This document shows, in pieces, positions 37,066 through 45,505 of a stretch of DNA of 64,000 bases (position 1 is the first letter of the stretch; every line of letters begins with the position of its first letter). This DNA is from Bradyrhizobium liaoningense (GTDB taxonomy: Bacteria; Pseudomonadota; Alphaproteobacteria; Rhizobiales; Xanthobacteraceae). Where the stretch lies: assembly GCF_018130825.1 (NCBI RefSeq), contig NZ_JAFCJS010000012.1, positions 62,001 through 126,000 on the forward strand, in the 5' to 3' direction. A program made the position numbers and the translations under genes. A model generated the notes under the pieces. It was not told where the DNA came from and ran no database searches. It saw only the letters and a program-made list of their open reading frames with translations.

Positions 37066-37787
37066 ACGACTTCGAGATCGAGAGCGCGCAGATTGAGGAT
37101 CACAATCAGGCCCCGGTGATAACGGATGACGCCCCTTGCCTGCATGCGGGAAAGCTGCACCGTCACCCATTGGCGGGTTGAGCCGATCAGATTGGCGAGA
37201 TCACCATGCGTGAACGGAATCCCGATCACGATCTCACGGCCCTGCTGCGAGCCGTAGATCTTCGAGAGAAAGACCAACAGACGATGCAACCGCTCGGTCA
37301 CCGAGCGGGTCCCCAGCATTTGCGCCATGGCCGAGTAGCACCGTGCCTTGAAGGCGAGCGCATCCAGCAGCGCGACCGCGATACTTGCCGATTGAAGCGC
37401 CAGCGCGCGCAGGGCTGGGCCGGGCAAGAATGTCACCTGGCTCCGCTCCACCGCAACCGAAGACCATACGTGGGCACCAGTACCGAACAGATCCGGGCCG
37501 CCGACGAAATTGCCGGCGAACCAGTAGGCCAGCGTCACCTCACGTCCGGAAGGAGCCGCGTAGTAGCTGCGAATACGTCCCTCTTCGATCAGATAAATGC
37601 CGTTCTGCAGATCGCCCTGACGCCAGACATGCTTGCCTGCCTGCAGGACCTCCTCGCGGCCGATGGCGAGGACACGACGCCGGTCAGCCTCACACAACGG
37701 ATCCAACAAGCTGGGCAGCGACCCGACCAGAGCATCCGATCCCGCCAGCATGATGCCGGCCGTATTCCCGAGACTTGCCGCCGACAT
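37062..37787 (-). CDS. Crp/Fnr-family transcriptional regulator
   Basis: A 241-residue regulator. It has an N-terminal cyclic-nucleotide-type beta-roll (LQNGIYLIEEGRIRSYYAAPSGREV, lacking the Cys set of FNR), a long dimer helix, and a C-terminal Crp-type helix-turn-helix (FTHGDLANLIGSTRQWVTVQLSRM). It lacks the iron-sulfur Cys cluster, so it is more likely to bind a small molecule. I placed the ATG at 37787 after GGGAGCGAGCGG; a TTG lies upstream. It follows the ABC operon on the same strand, 67 bases after the ATPase gene, and is probably co-transcribed. It may control uptake genes and the facing amidase. Confidence 0.88.
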   Translation of the reverse strand: MSAASLGNTAGIMLAGSDALVGSLPSLLDPLCEADRRRVLAIGREEVLQAGKHVWRQGDLQNGIYLIEEGRIRSYYAAPSGREVTLAYWFAGNFVGGPDLFGTGAHVWSSVAVERSQVTFLPGPALRALALQSASIAVALLDALAFKARCYSAMAQMLGTRSVTERLHRLLVFLSKIYGSQQGREIVIGIPFTHGDLANLIGSTRQWVTVQLSRMQARGVIRYHRGLIVILNLRALDLEVV

Positions 37788-37854
37788 CCGCTCGCTCCCT
37801 TGCCGCCGCAAGGGAAAATCATTCAAGAGCCATGCCAGACCTGTCGGCAGGCGC

Positions 37855-38721
37855 CTACGTCCTGACTTCCATTTGCTCGAAGGCCCTGCGGCCTTCCGAG
37901 CGGATCAGGTCAAGGCAATCCCGCTTGAGGGCGAGATAGGCAGCCTCCGCAACGATGGCGCTGGAGCGCGGTCGCGGCAGGCTCACCTGAAGATCCCTCA
38001 GGATGCGGCCTGGTCCCGCGCTCATGATCAGCACGCGGTCAGAGAGAAGGATCGCTTCATCGATGTCGTGTGTGACGAAGACGATCGTTGCGTTGATCCG
38101 CTCGCGGAGCTCGAGCAGATTGTCCTGCATGACCGCCCGGGTCTGCGCATCCAGCGCTCCGAACGGCTCGTCCATCAACAGCACGCGCGGCTGATTGGCG
38201 AGGGCACGGGCAATCGCAACCCGCTGCTGCATGCCTCCCGATAGCGTGTGCGGATATGCCGACGCAAACCTGGTCAGCCCGATCATCTCGATGAGGTCGT
38301 CGGCAATCCGCAGCGCCTCCGCTTTCGGCTTGCCGAGGGCGCGCGGCCCGTGCGCGATGTTCCGGCGCACCGATTTCCACGGAAACAGATGGGGCTGCTG
38401 GAAGACCATCCCGATCTCGGGCCGTGGCGCGCGCATTGCTTCGCCGGCTATGAGCACCTGGCCTTCGAACGGCCGCTCGAGGCCGGCCATCGCATTCAGG
38501 AGCGTGGACTTGCCGCAGCCGGATGGACCGACGATCGAGACGAATTCTCCCTGGGCTACCGCCAGGGATACGCGATCGACCGCGACGACCTGTCCGCTCG
38601 GCGCATCGAAGACGATGCTCAAATCCTCAACCCGGATGATCGCCTGACGCGCCGGGGCGGACGGCGGGGACGTATCCACGAGCCTGAGCGGCTGGTCTGG
38701 ACGAAGCAGGCTCGGGGTCAT
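37855..38721 (-). CDS. ABC transporter ATPase (SsuB/TauB/NrtD type)
   Basis: A 288-residue ATPase with Walker A GPSGCGKST, the Q-loop region GMVFQQPHLFPW, signature LSGGMQQR, Walker B VLLMDEPFGALD and the switch His in VTHDIDEA. These features are typical of the nitrate/sulfonate/taurine importer class. The N-terminus has about 30 extra residues. Its ATG overlaps the permease stop as ATGA, so it is the last cistron of the transporter operon read from 40492 down. It energises import by the neighbouring permease. Confidence 0.93.
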   Translation of the reverse strand: MTPSLLRPDQPLRLVDTSPPSAPARQAIIRVEDLSIVFDAPSGQVVAVDRVSLAVAQGEFVSIVGPSGCGKSTLLNAMAGLERPFEGQVLIAGEAMRAPRPEIGMVFQQPHLFPWKSVRRNIAHGPRALGKPKAEALRIADDLIEMIGLTRFASAYPHTLSGGMQQRVAIARALANQPRVLLMDEPFGALDAQTRAVMQDNLLELRERINATIVFVTHDIDEAILLSDRVLIMSAGPGRILRDLQVSLPRPRSSAIVAEAAYLALKRDCLDLIRSEGRRAFEQMEVRT

Positions 38722-39497
38722 CGCCACCACACGGCGCGTTCGGCAAGAATCGCAAAGGAACGGTCGGCGACGAAGGAAAGCAGCCCGAGAGCCGCCAACC
38801 CGCCCATGACCTGACCCGTTTGCATGTTCTGTTGCGCAATTTCGATACGGTAGACGATACCGGCGAACGCTCCCGCCAACTCGGCGGCGACCAGCGTGTA
38901 GAAGGAGATGCTCACCGCGGTCCGAAGACCGACCGTGATATAGGGCAGCGCGCCAAGAAGGACGATCTCCCACAGCATCTGCGGCTGCGGCGTGCCGAGC
39001 ATCTGCGCGGCACGGATAAGTCCGCGGTCGACTTTCTGCACCCCGATGTGGGTCGCAAGCCATACCGTGAAGAACACGCCCCAAACGACCAGGAAAAGCT
39101 TGCCAGTCTCCGAGAGGCCAAACCAAAGGATGACGATCGGCACGAAGGCTATGGGAGGAATTGGACGAAGGATGTGAAACAAGGGTGAAAGCAGGCTGGA
39201 CACCAGCCGGAACCGGCCAGTCAGGACGCCGAGCACGATGCCGCCCGCGGCCCCGATCGCAAATCCCGCGGCCACGCGCGAGAGGCTCGCCATCAGGTCG
39301 GCGAAGAATTGTCCGCTGCGAATCCATTCGAGAATGGCGACAGCGACGGTCGATGGCGGCGGAAACAGCACGGCGTTCACGATGCCGGAGCGCGCAACCA
39401 GTTCCCACACGCCTGTGAAGGCGGGCACGGAGAGGACGGCGACCAGCACGCTCAGCCGTGCGGTCGCGCTCGCACGGCTGCGTCCCCCGATGCTCAC
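38718..39497 (-). CDS. ABC transporter permease (SsuC/TauC type)
   Basis: A 259-residue inner-membrane permease with about six membrane helices. It carries the ATPase-coupling loop in the form AAQMLGTPQPQMLWEIVLLGALPYI, the EAA motif of this class. The N-terminal LFPPPSTV segment is characteristic of sulfonate/nitrate/taurine-type permeases. It starts with GTG overlapping the stop of the binding protein (GTGA), so all three genes are translationally coupled. The substrate depends on the binding protein. Confidence 0.92.
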   Translation of the reverse strand: MSIGGRSRASATARLSVLVAVLSVPAFTGVWELVARSGIVNAVLFPPPSTVAVAILEWIRSGQFFADLMASLSRVAAGFAIGAAGGIVLGVLTGRFRLVSSLLSPLFHILRPIPPIAFVPIVILWFGLSETGKLFLVVWGVFFTVWLATHIGVQKVDRGLIRAAQMLGTPQPQMLWEIVLLGALPYITVGLRTAVSISFYTLVAAELAGAFAGIVYRIEIAQQNMQTGQVMGGLAALGLLSFVADRSFAILAERAVWWR

Positions 39498-40492
39498 GGG
39501 CGCGCCTCCAGCGTGACGCGAGCCGGGTCGAGCGCCTTCAGCGGCGCCGTCACCAGGACTTTCGTGAAATCGGGCATGCTCGCTCCAGGGGGATGATTGC
39601 CGGTCTCGAGCCGCCAGGCGGCGTGGGTTTTCAGAGTCGTGAGAAACCTGTCGTCGAGACGCACATGGTAGACATAGTCCGGCCAGATCGAAGCCAATTC
39701 GTCGCGTTTCATCCCGGTCGCTGCGGCGATGACGTCGATCGCATCATCCGGATTCGCCTTGAGCCAGCCCTCGGCTTCGATGAGGGACGCCAGGAACTTG
39801 CTGACGATCGACGGGTTGGCCGCGAGATAAGACTGCGTCACGACAATATTGAAGGTCTCCGAGTAGAGACCTTTGGTATCAAGCGGGATCGCGCCTTCGC
39901 CAAGAGCCTTCTTCGCATTCGCGACGTGCGGCTCCCAGGTATCGAACGCGTCGATGCTGCCGGCCGCCATGGCGGGGAGCATCTCCTGAGGGCGCAGGTT
40001 GACGAGCGTCACGTCCTTCGAAGTCAGGCCCGCCGCTTTCAACAGAACCGAGGTGTAAACTTCGCTGCCGGTTCCGGCCGTAAAGGCGATCCGCTTTCCA
40101 CGCAGATCGGCCTTCGTCTTGATCCCGGCAGAAGCTGCGGTCATGGTCTTGAGATCCGAATATTCCATCCCCGCCACGAAGGCGATCGGCTGTTGCGCCA
40201 TCGCGGCCGCCGTGACCGGCGCCTCGGCGGTTGTCGCGATATCCGCCCCTCCCCCAAGCACCGTATCGAGGCACTGCTTCCCGCTGGTGAAATTGGAGAC
40301 CGAGATGTCGAGCCCCTGCCTGGCGAAAATACCCTTCGCGTTGGCGACAATCGCCAGTCCCGAGATCGGCCCGAGATTCTGGGCGAGCCGCGCCTTCAGC
40401 AATTCTCCGGCAGTCGCGCGCTGAGGCGTCGTAAACAGGATGGACGCAGTAAGCACGAACACGGCAGAGCGAAGAGCGGTTGTTGATCGCAT
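39494..40492 (-). CDS. ABC transporter solute-binding protein (SsuA/THI5-like)
   Basis: A 332-residue periplasmic binding protein. A signal peptide (basic start, hydrophobic core, cleavage at ATA-GE near residue 29) is followed by the NMT1/THI5/SsuA-like fold: AKGIFARQGLDISVSNF, LGGGADIATTAEAPV, GKRIAFTAGTGSE and SIDAFDTWEPHVANAKKA. The last matches the DTWEP-type binding segment of sulfonate/taurine-like binders. I chose the ATG at 40492, which has AGGGG upstream. The actual ligand cannot be read from the sequence: nitrate, taurine, sulfonates and pyrimidine-like compounds are all used by this family. The nearby amidase hints at an amide- or urea-containing molecule. Confidence 0.9.
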   Translation of the reverse strand: MRSTTALRSAVFVLTASILFTTPQRATAGELLKARLAQNLGPISGLAIVANAKGIFARQGLDISVSNFTSGKQCLDTVLGGGADIATTAEAPVTAAAMAQQPIAFVAGMEYSDLKTMTAASAGIKTKADLRGKRIAFTAGTGSEVYTSVLLKAAGLTSKDVTLVNLRPQEMLPAMAAGSIDAFDTWEPHVANAKKALGEGAIPLDTKGLYSETFNIVVTQSYLAANPSIVSKFLASLIEAEGWLKANPDDAIDVIAAATGMKRDELASIWPDYVYHVRLDDRFLTTLKTHAAWRLETGNHPPGASMPDFTKVLVTAPLKALDPARVTLEARP

Positions 40493-40729
40493 GCCAAACC
40501 CCTGTGATGCCGGCGACCGGAGTGATCGACCGTGACACGAGGGTCGTCTCAAGACGGGAGACCGTGAAGCAATTAATCGACAAGGCCCGACGCTGTCCAA
40601 TTTCTGCGCAAGCAGACCAGCTTCCGACTGTGACTGGGGCAATAAATTCATCAAGCTGCTCGCACCTTGGGCGCATCGTAGCCTACGGCAACGGCACTCT
40701 GCTGGCTTTCATCAAGCCCTGATCCCGAT

Positions 40730-41689
40730 TCAATCAGAACCGATCGGGCTTTCGATGCCGTTGCGTGCGCGGCGAAACCAGGCCCACGTCTGCCGTGTCA
40801 CTGCGATGTAGCCCGGGCCCCGGTAGACGATCTGATCGGCGACGATCCGGTTCAGTTTCGGCAGCGCATGGAACGGAATCGAAGGATAGGCATGGTGTTC
40901 GACATGATAGGGCATGTTCCATGCGAACCAGCGCACGAACATGGCGGTATAGGTGGTGCGGGTATTCTGGAAGGCGCTGCGCGTGCGATCGCAACCGGTG
41001 TGTTCGGCAAGGAGATACGGACGCAGAAACAATTGACCGACGATCACGGGGACGACCCAGACCCACAACAGGATCAAGCTGTGCAGCGCGACCGATGCCA
41101 GCAGCAGCGCGACGTAGCCTGCCAGATGGAGGCGCGCTTCCGTCACGACAATGTGGCGCTTGCTTTCCGGAATCCAGGGCGACGTGGCGTTTCCGGTCAA
41201 CGCATGGCGAAGCATCAGCCGCACCCGGAAGGCAACCTGCCGCAAGCCGCTGTAGACGATCACCAGCTGCGCGTCCGAGGTCGGGATCGGGACCGACAGC
41301 AGTTCCGGATCCCTCATTGGATCCTGCGTATAGCGATGATGATCCCAGTGGAACAGGCAGTAATATTCGTAAGGCAAGCCGACCGCGAACGAAGAGAGTT
41401 GACCGAAGGTGAGATTAAGCGCGCGGCTGCGAAACGCCGTCTTGTGTGCGGTCTCGTGGACCACCATGAACAGGAATGCGACAAAGTAACCTTGGATGAC
41501 AACCAGCGGCAACGCCCAGACGATCCCGTATCGCGACGAGACCAGCCAGATCAGCGCGCCCACAACGACGATGACGCCGTAGTGGCTGGCCGCGCGGACC
41601 AGACCTTGCCAATCGGACCGCACCGACAACTCGCGCAGCATGGCCGGAGTCAGCGGCTTCTCTCCGGTGGCAGTGATGGCATTGCTCAT
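40730..41689 (-). CDS. Membrane fatty acid desaturase
   Basis: A 319-residue integral membrane di-iron desaturase. Three histidine boxes are present and correctly spaced: HETAH near residue 79, HWDHH near 115 and HVEHH near 250. Four or so hydrophobic helices pair around them. It belongs to the broad fatty-acid-desaturase superfamily, which also includes hydroxylases and ketolases acting on lipids or carotenoids, so the substrate is uncertain. It lies downstream of, but unlinked to, the ABC operon on the same strand; a 237-base gap separates it from the binding-protein start. Confidence 0.9.
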   Translation of the reverse strand: MSNAITATGEKPLTPAMLRELSVRSDWQGLVRAASHYGVIVVVGALIWLVSSRYGIVWALPLVVIQGYFVAFLFMVVHETAHKTAFRSRALNLTFGQLSSFAVGLPYEYYCLFHWDHHRYTQDPMRDPELLSVPIPTSDAQLVIVYSGLRQVAFRVRLMLRHALTGNATSPWIPESKRHIVVTEARLHLAGYVALLLASVALHSLILLWVWVVPVIVGQLFLRPYLLAEHTGCDRTRSAFQNTRTTYTAMFVRWFAWNMPYHVEHHAYPSIPFHALPKLNRIVADQIVYRGPGYIAVTRQTWAWFRRARNGIESPIGSD

Positions 41690-42000
41690 GATCGTCGTCG
41701 CCTCGTTGCGGGATCACGCACTTGACCGTGCTCGTGCGGACGCTGGAATTCGTCAAGCACGGACCGATCTTAGGAGGCGACGCCGCAAATGCAGAAGCAA
41801 TTAATTTCACGGGCGTCGGCGGCCGGCGTCCCGAGATTTGTGGCCTTCGCTTGACCGCATCGACCCGGCGACGGATCGTTCGCTAGTGCCGTTATGGGCA
41901 GCGGTGCGCGAATACGAGTCGCGCGGCGTTTGGCCTAGGAAGACAAAAATGCTTCATCTGTCGGTGGGGATTGACTGACACTCTCCCTCCCGCCGTGGGC
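41690..42000. other. Gap between desaturase and LysR genes
   Basis: A 311-base stretch upstream of the desaturase and downstream of the LysR gene. I see no credible gene, RNA or strong repeat in it. The desaturase promoter should be here. Confidence 0.5.
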
Positions 42001-42954
42001 TCATCCCACCAATTTCCACCTCCCATCCCCGGCCCGCTTCAGCGCGGGATCGCTCACCCTGACATGCTCTGCGAGGAAATCGATGAACGCGCGCACGCGG
42101 GCGGGTAGCGGCGCGGTGTGACCGACATAGACGGCGTGGATGTCTTCGCGGTCGCCGGGATTGTAGCCCTGCAGCACCGGCACGAGGCGGCCGGCTTCGA
42201 TGTCGGGGCCGATGTGGAAGAGGGCGAGGCGGGCGAGGCCGACGCCGCCGAGGCAGAGGCGCCGGGCGGCTTCGCCGTCGCTGGCGCGCGCCACCGGTGG
42301 CGGCACGGCTTCCTCGGTGCGGTCGCCGCGCCGGAATGGCCAGCCGCCGCGGATGCGCGGAAAGGTCCAGCCGATGCCGCGGTGATCGGCAAGATCCTCC
42401 GGCGTCTTCGGCGTGCCGAAGCGTGCCAGGTAGTTTGGGGTGCCGACGACCACCATGCGGCTGGTGCCGAGTTTGCGTGCGATCAGGCGTGAGGCCTTCA
42501 GAGGTCCGACACGGATGGCGACGTCGGCCCGCTCCTGCATCAGGTCGATCAGCGTATCGGTCAGTACGAGGTCGAGCGTGACTTCGGGATGCTGTTCGAG
42601 GAAGCGGGGGATCAGCGGCATCATGTGCAGCATGCCGAAAGGGATGTTGCTGTTCACGGTAAGGCGGCCGCGCGGCGCGGCGCCCGAGGCTGCCTCGCGC
42701 TCGGCTTCCTCCATCTCGCTGAGGATGCGCACGGCGCGGTCGTAGAAGGACTGACCTTCCTCGGTCAGCGTGAGCTTGCGCGTGGTGCGGTTGATCAGGC
42801 GCGAGCCGAGCCGTGCCTCCAGCCGCGAGATCAGCTTGCTCACGCCCGACGGCGTCAGGCGCAGTTTTCGCGCAGCCTGGGTGAAGCCGCCGAGGTCGAC
42901 GACGCGGACGAAGACCTCCATCTCGGCGGAGCGGTTGGTGTCGAAACGAGCCAT
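42001..42954 (-). CDS. LysR-family transcriptional regulator
   Basis: A 317-residue regulator. The N-terminal winged helix-turn-helix (FVRVVDLGGFTQAARKLRLTPSGVSKLISRLE, LINRTTRKLTLTEEG) is unmistakable. The substrate-binding domain of the CrgA/DsdC type follows (GRLTVNSNIPFGMLHMMPLI, RADVAIRVG). It is divergent from an MFS exporter, with about 98 bases between the starts. It very probably regulates that exporter and the aldo/keto reductase behind it. The effector is unknown. Confidence 0.92.
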   Translation of the reverse strand: MARFDTNRSAEMEVFVRVVDLGGFTQAARKLRLTPSGVSKLISRLEARLGSRLINRTTRKLTLTEEGQSFYDRAVRILSEMEEAEREAASGAAPRGRLTVNSNIPFGMLHMMPLIPRFLEQHPEVTLDLVLTDTLIDLMQERADVAIRVGPLKASRLIARKLGTSRMVVVGTPNYLARFGTPKTPEDLADHRGIGWTFPRIRGGWPFRRGDRTEEAVPPPVARASDGEAARRLCLGGVGLARLALFHIGPDIEAGRLVPVLQGYNPGDREDIHAVYVGHTAPLPARVRAFIDFLAEHVRVSDPALKRAGDGRWKLVG

Positions 42955-43052
42955 GTTGAATTCACGTCATAAATGATTGGATTGCGGACATTCTAATGGT
43001 TTTGCCGCAGTGCAGCTATCTGCGTGGCTCGTCTCATCCATTGGAGCAACGC

Positions 43053-44234
43053 ATGCCTCCCGCCGTCCTCGCGCTCACCGCCGGTGCCTTCGGCATCGGC
43101 ACCACCGAATTCATCATCATGGGCCTCTTGCTCCAGGTCGCCGCCGACATGCACGTCTCCGTGCCGGTCGCGGGCCTGCTCATCTCGGGCTATGCGCTCG
43201 GCGTGTTCGTCGGTGCGCCGGTGCTGACCTTGGCCACGCGACGGCTGCCGCGCAAAACCGTACTGCTGGCGCTGATGGCGATCTTCACGCTCGGCAATGC
43301 GGCCTGTGCGCTGGCGCCCACTTACGAATTGCTGATGGCGGCGCGCGTGCTGACATCGCTCGCCCATGGCACGTTCTTCGGCGTCGGCTCGGTCGTGGCC
43401 ACCAGCCTCGTCGCCGAGGACAAGCGCGCCTCCGCCATCGCGACCATGTTCATCGGCCTCACGGTCGCAACGCTGCTGGGCGTGCCCTTCGGCGCCTGGT
43501 TCGGCCTGATGCTTGGCTGGCGCGCGGCGTTCTGGGCGGTGACTGTCATCGGCGTGATTGCCTTCGTTGTGGTTGCGGCGCTCGTCCCGGGCCACGTCGG
43601 CAATGGCGACAAGCCGATCTCGCTCGCCGAGGAGGTTGCGGTGCTCGGCCGTCCGCAGGTGCTGCTCGGCCTTGCCATGACCGTGTTCGGCTTCGCCGGC
43701 CTGTTCGTCGTGTTCACTTACATCCAGCCGATCCTGACGCGCTTCACCGGCTTTTCGGAGGCCGCGGTGTCGCCGATCCTGCTGGTGTTCGGCGTCGGGC
43801 TTGCGATCGGCAATGTCGCCGGCGGCAAGCTCGCCGACCGTGGCCTTGCGCGCGCCCTGATCGGCACGCTCGCCGCGCTCGCGCTCGTGCTGCTTGGGCT
43901 AGCCGCAGTGCTGTCGGTCAAGATCCCTGCGATCGTGCTGATCCTGCTGCTCGGCATCGCCGCCTTCGCAACCGTCGCGCCGCTCCAGCTTCGCGTGCTG
44001 GAAGCCGCAGGTCCCAGTGGCCGCACGCTCGCCTCCAGCCTCAACATCGCCGCGTTCAATCTCGGCAACGCACTGGGAGCCTGGGCCGGCGGCGTCACCA
44101 TCGATCGCGGGCTCGGCCTCTCGGCGCTGCCGCTGGTCGCAGCCGGCATCACCGCGCTCGGCCTCGTGCTCGCGCTGTGGAGCCTCCAGCTCGACCGCAG
44201 GCAGACCGTCGTCGCGGCGTGCCCGGCGGAATAG
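43053..44234 (+). CDS. MFS exporter (DHA1, AraJ/Ydhp-like)
   Basis: A 393-residue membrane transporter with 12 predicted helices. The N-terminal GAFGIGTTEFIIMGLLLQVAAD, GALVGAPVL-type and RLPRKTVLLALMAIF segments are those of the DHA1 drug:proton antiporters related to AraJ and YdhP. The C-terminal half contains the NIAAFNLGNALGAWAGG motif of the same group. The ATG at 43053 has GGAG upstream. It starts about 98 bases from the divergent LysR gene and is followed 10 bases later by the aldo/keto reductase, so the two form an operon. It probably exports a toxic organic compound or a metabolite. Confidence 0.9.
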   Translation: MPPAVLALTAGAFGIGTTEFIIMGLLLQVAADMHVSVPVAGLLISGYALGVFVGAPVLTLATRRLPRKTVLLALMAIFTLGNAACALAPTYELLMAARVLTSLAHGTFFGVGSVVATSLVAEDKRASAIATMFIGLTVATLLGVPFGAWFGLMLGWRAAFWAVTVIGVIAFVVVAALVPGHVGNGDKPISLAEEVAVLGRPQVLLGLAMTVFGFAGLFVVFTYIQPILTRFTGFSEAAVSPILLVFGVGLAIGNVAGGKLADRGLARALIGTLAALALVLLGLAAVLSVKIPAIVLILLLGIAAFATVAPLQLRVLEAAGPSGRTLASSLNIAAFNLGNALGAWAGGVTIDRGLGLSALPLVAAGITALGLVLALWSLQLDRRQTVVAACPAE

Positions 44235-44244
44235 GAGAGCGATC

Positions 44245-45279
44245 ATGGAATACCGTAATCTCGGCGCTTCCGGGCTCAAGGTCCCCGTCCTCAGCTTCGG
44301 TACCGGCACGTTCGGCGGCCAGGGCCCGCTGTTCTCGGCCTGGGGCCGCAGCGGCGCGGAGGAGGCCCGCAGGCTGGTCGATATCTGTCTCGATGCCGGC
44401 GTCAATCTGTTCGACAGCGCCGATGTCTATTCGAACGGCGCCTCCGAGGAGATTCTCGGTGCCGCGATCAAGGGCCGCCGCGACAAGGTTCTGATCTCGA
44501 CCAAGATGAGCCTGCCGATGGGAGAGGGCCCGCTCGATGCCGGCTCGTCGCGGCAGCGGCTGCTTGCCTCGATCGACGCGGCGCTGCGCCGGCTCGGCAC
44601 TGATCATATCGACCTGCTTCAGCTCCACGCGTTCGATGCGTTCACGCCGATCGAGGAGGTGCTGTCCACGCTCGATATGCTCGTGCGCGCCGGCAAGCTG
44701 CGCTATGTCGGCGTCTCGAATTTCGCGGGCTGGCAGCTGATGAAGTCGCTCGCCGTTGCGGACCGGCATGGCTGGCCACGCTATGTCGCCCATCAGGTCT
44801 ATTACTCGCTGCTCGGGCGCGACTATGAGTGGGAGCTGATGCCGCTCGCGCGCGATCAGGGCGTCGGCGCGCTGGTCTGGAGCCCGCTCGGCTGGGGCCG
44901 GCTCACCGGAAAGATCCGGCGCGACCAGCCGCTGCCGGAAGCGAGCCGCCTGCACGCCACCGCACAGTTCGGCCCGCCCGTGGACGATGCGCGCCTTTAC
45001 GCCGTCGTGGACGTATTGGACGCGATCGCTGCGGAGACCGGCCATACCGTGCCGCAGGTCGCGATCGCCTGGTTGCTGTCGCGCCCCACGGTCTCCTCCG
45101 TGATCATCGGCGCCCGCGACGAGGCGCAGTTGCGCGACAATCTCGGCGCCGTCGGCTGGTCGCTGGGCGCGGATCAGATCAAGCGTCTCGACGAGGTCAG
45201 CGCGGTGATGCCGCCTTATCCCTATTACCCCTATCGCATCCAGGAGGGCTTTGCGCGGCTCAATCCACCACCGGTGTAG
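44245..45279 (+). CDS. Aldo/keto reductase
   Basis: A 344-residue NADPH-dependent TIM-barrel oxidoreductase of the YajO/potassium-channel-beta-like branch. The catalytic tetrad region is visible: the Asp in NLFDSADVYSNGASEE with the catalytic Tyr, the Lys in LISTKM, and the His in DLLQLHAFDAFTP. The cofactor region is SSVIIGARDEAQLRDNL. It begins ten bases after the exporter stop, with AGGAGAG as ribosome site. An exporter, a reductase and a LysR regulator form a typical detoxification cassette for reactive carbonyl or quinone compounds. Exact substrate unknown. Confidence 0.93.
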   Translation: MEYRNLGASGLKVPVLSFGTGTFGGQGPLFSAWGRSGAEEARRLVDICLDAGVNLFDSADVYSNGASEEILGAAIKGRRDKVLISTKMSLPMGEGPLDAGSSRQRLLASIDAALRRLGTDHIDLLQLHAFDAFTPIEEVLSTLDMLVRAGKLRYVGVSNFAGWQLMKSLAVADRHGWPRYVAHQVYYSLLGRDYEWELMPLARDQGVGALVWSPLGWGRLTGKIRRDQPLPEASRLHATAQFGPPVDDARLYAVVDVLDAIAAETGHTVPQVAIAWLLSRPTVSSVIIGARDEAQLRDNLGAVGWSLGADQIKRLDEVSAVMPPYPYYPYRIQEGFARLNPPPV

Positions 45280-45505
45280 GGATGGGCCGGCGATCGCGGC
45301 TGACAGGGCGACATCATACGGCTGCAGCGTGCCGAGATTGCCGAGCGCGGTGCGCAAGCGGGTCGTCGCCTCCGCTGGCGTGATCTTCTCGATCCGCGGC
45401 GCCGGGCGTGACAGAGCGTCGCGACAACGCGCCATGCAGAAACGCACCTGTACACGGTCGCATGACCTCCATAACCTCCGCGGCGCAATTTTTTGGAGAT
45501 GCGAC

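Noticed and set aside
35187-41700. Genomic island inserted at tRNA-Ser
   Set aside because: The tRNA, a tRNA-like relic and slightly different composition suggested it, but there is no integrase and I see no second copy of the tRNA 3' end downstream to act as an attachment site.
45280-45440. A protein-like minus-strand stretch just past the aldo/keto reductase
   Set aside because: The translation looks somewhat natural and GC-biased at third positions, but the frame runs straight on into the reductase gene with no stop, and I found no ribosome site or family. At most it is a remnant.
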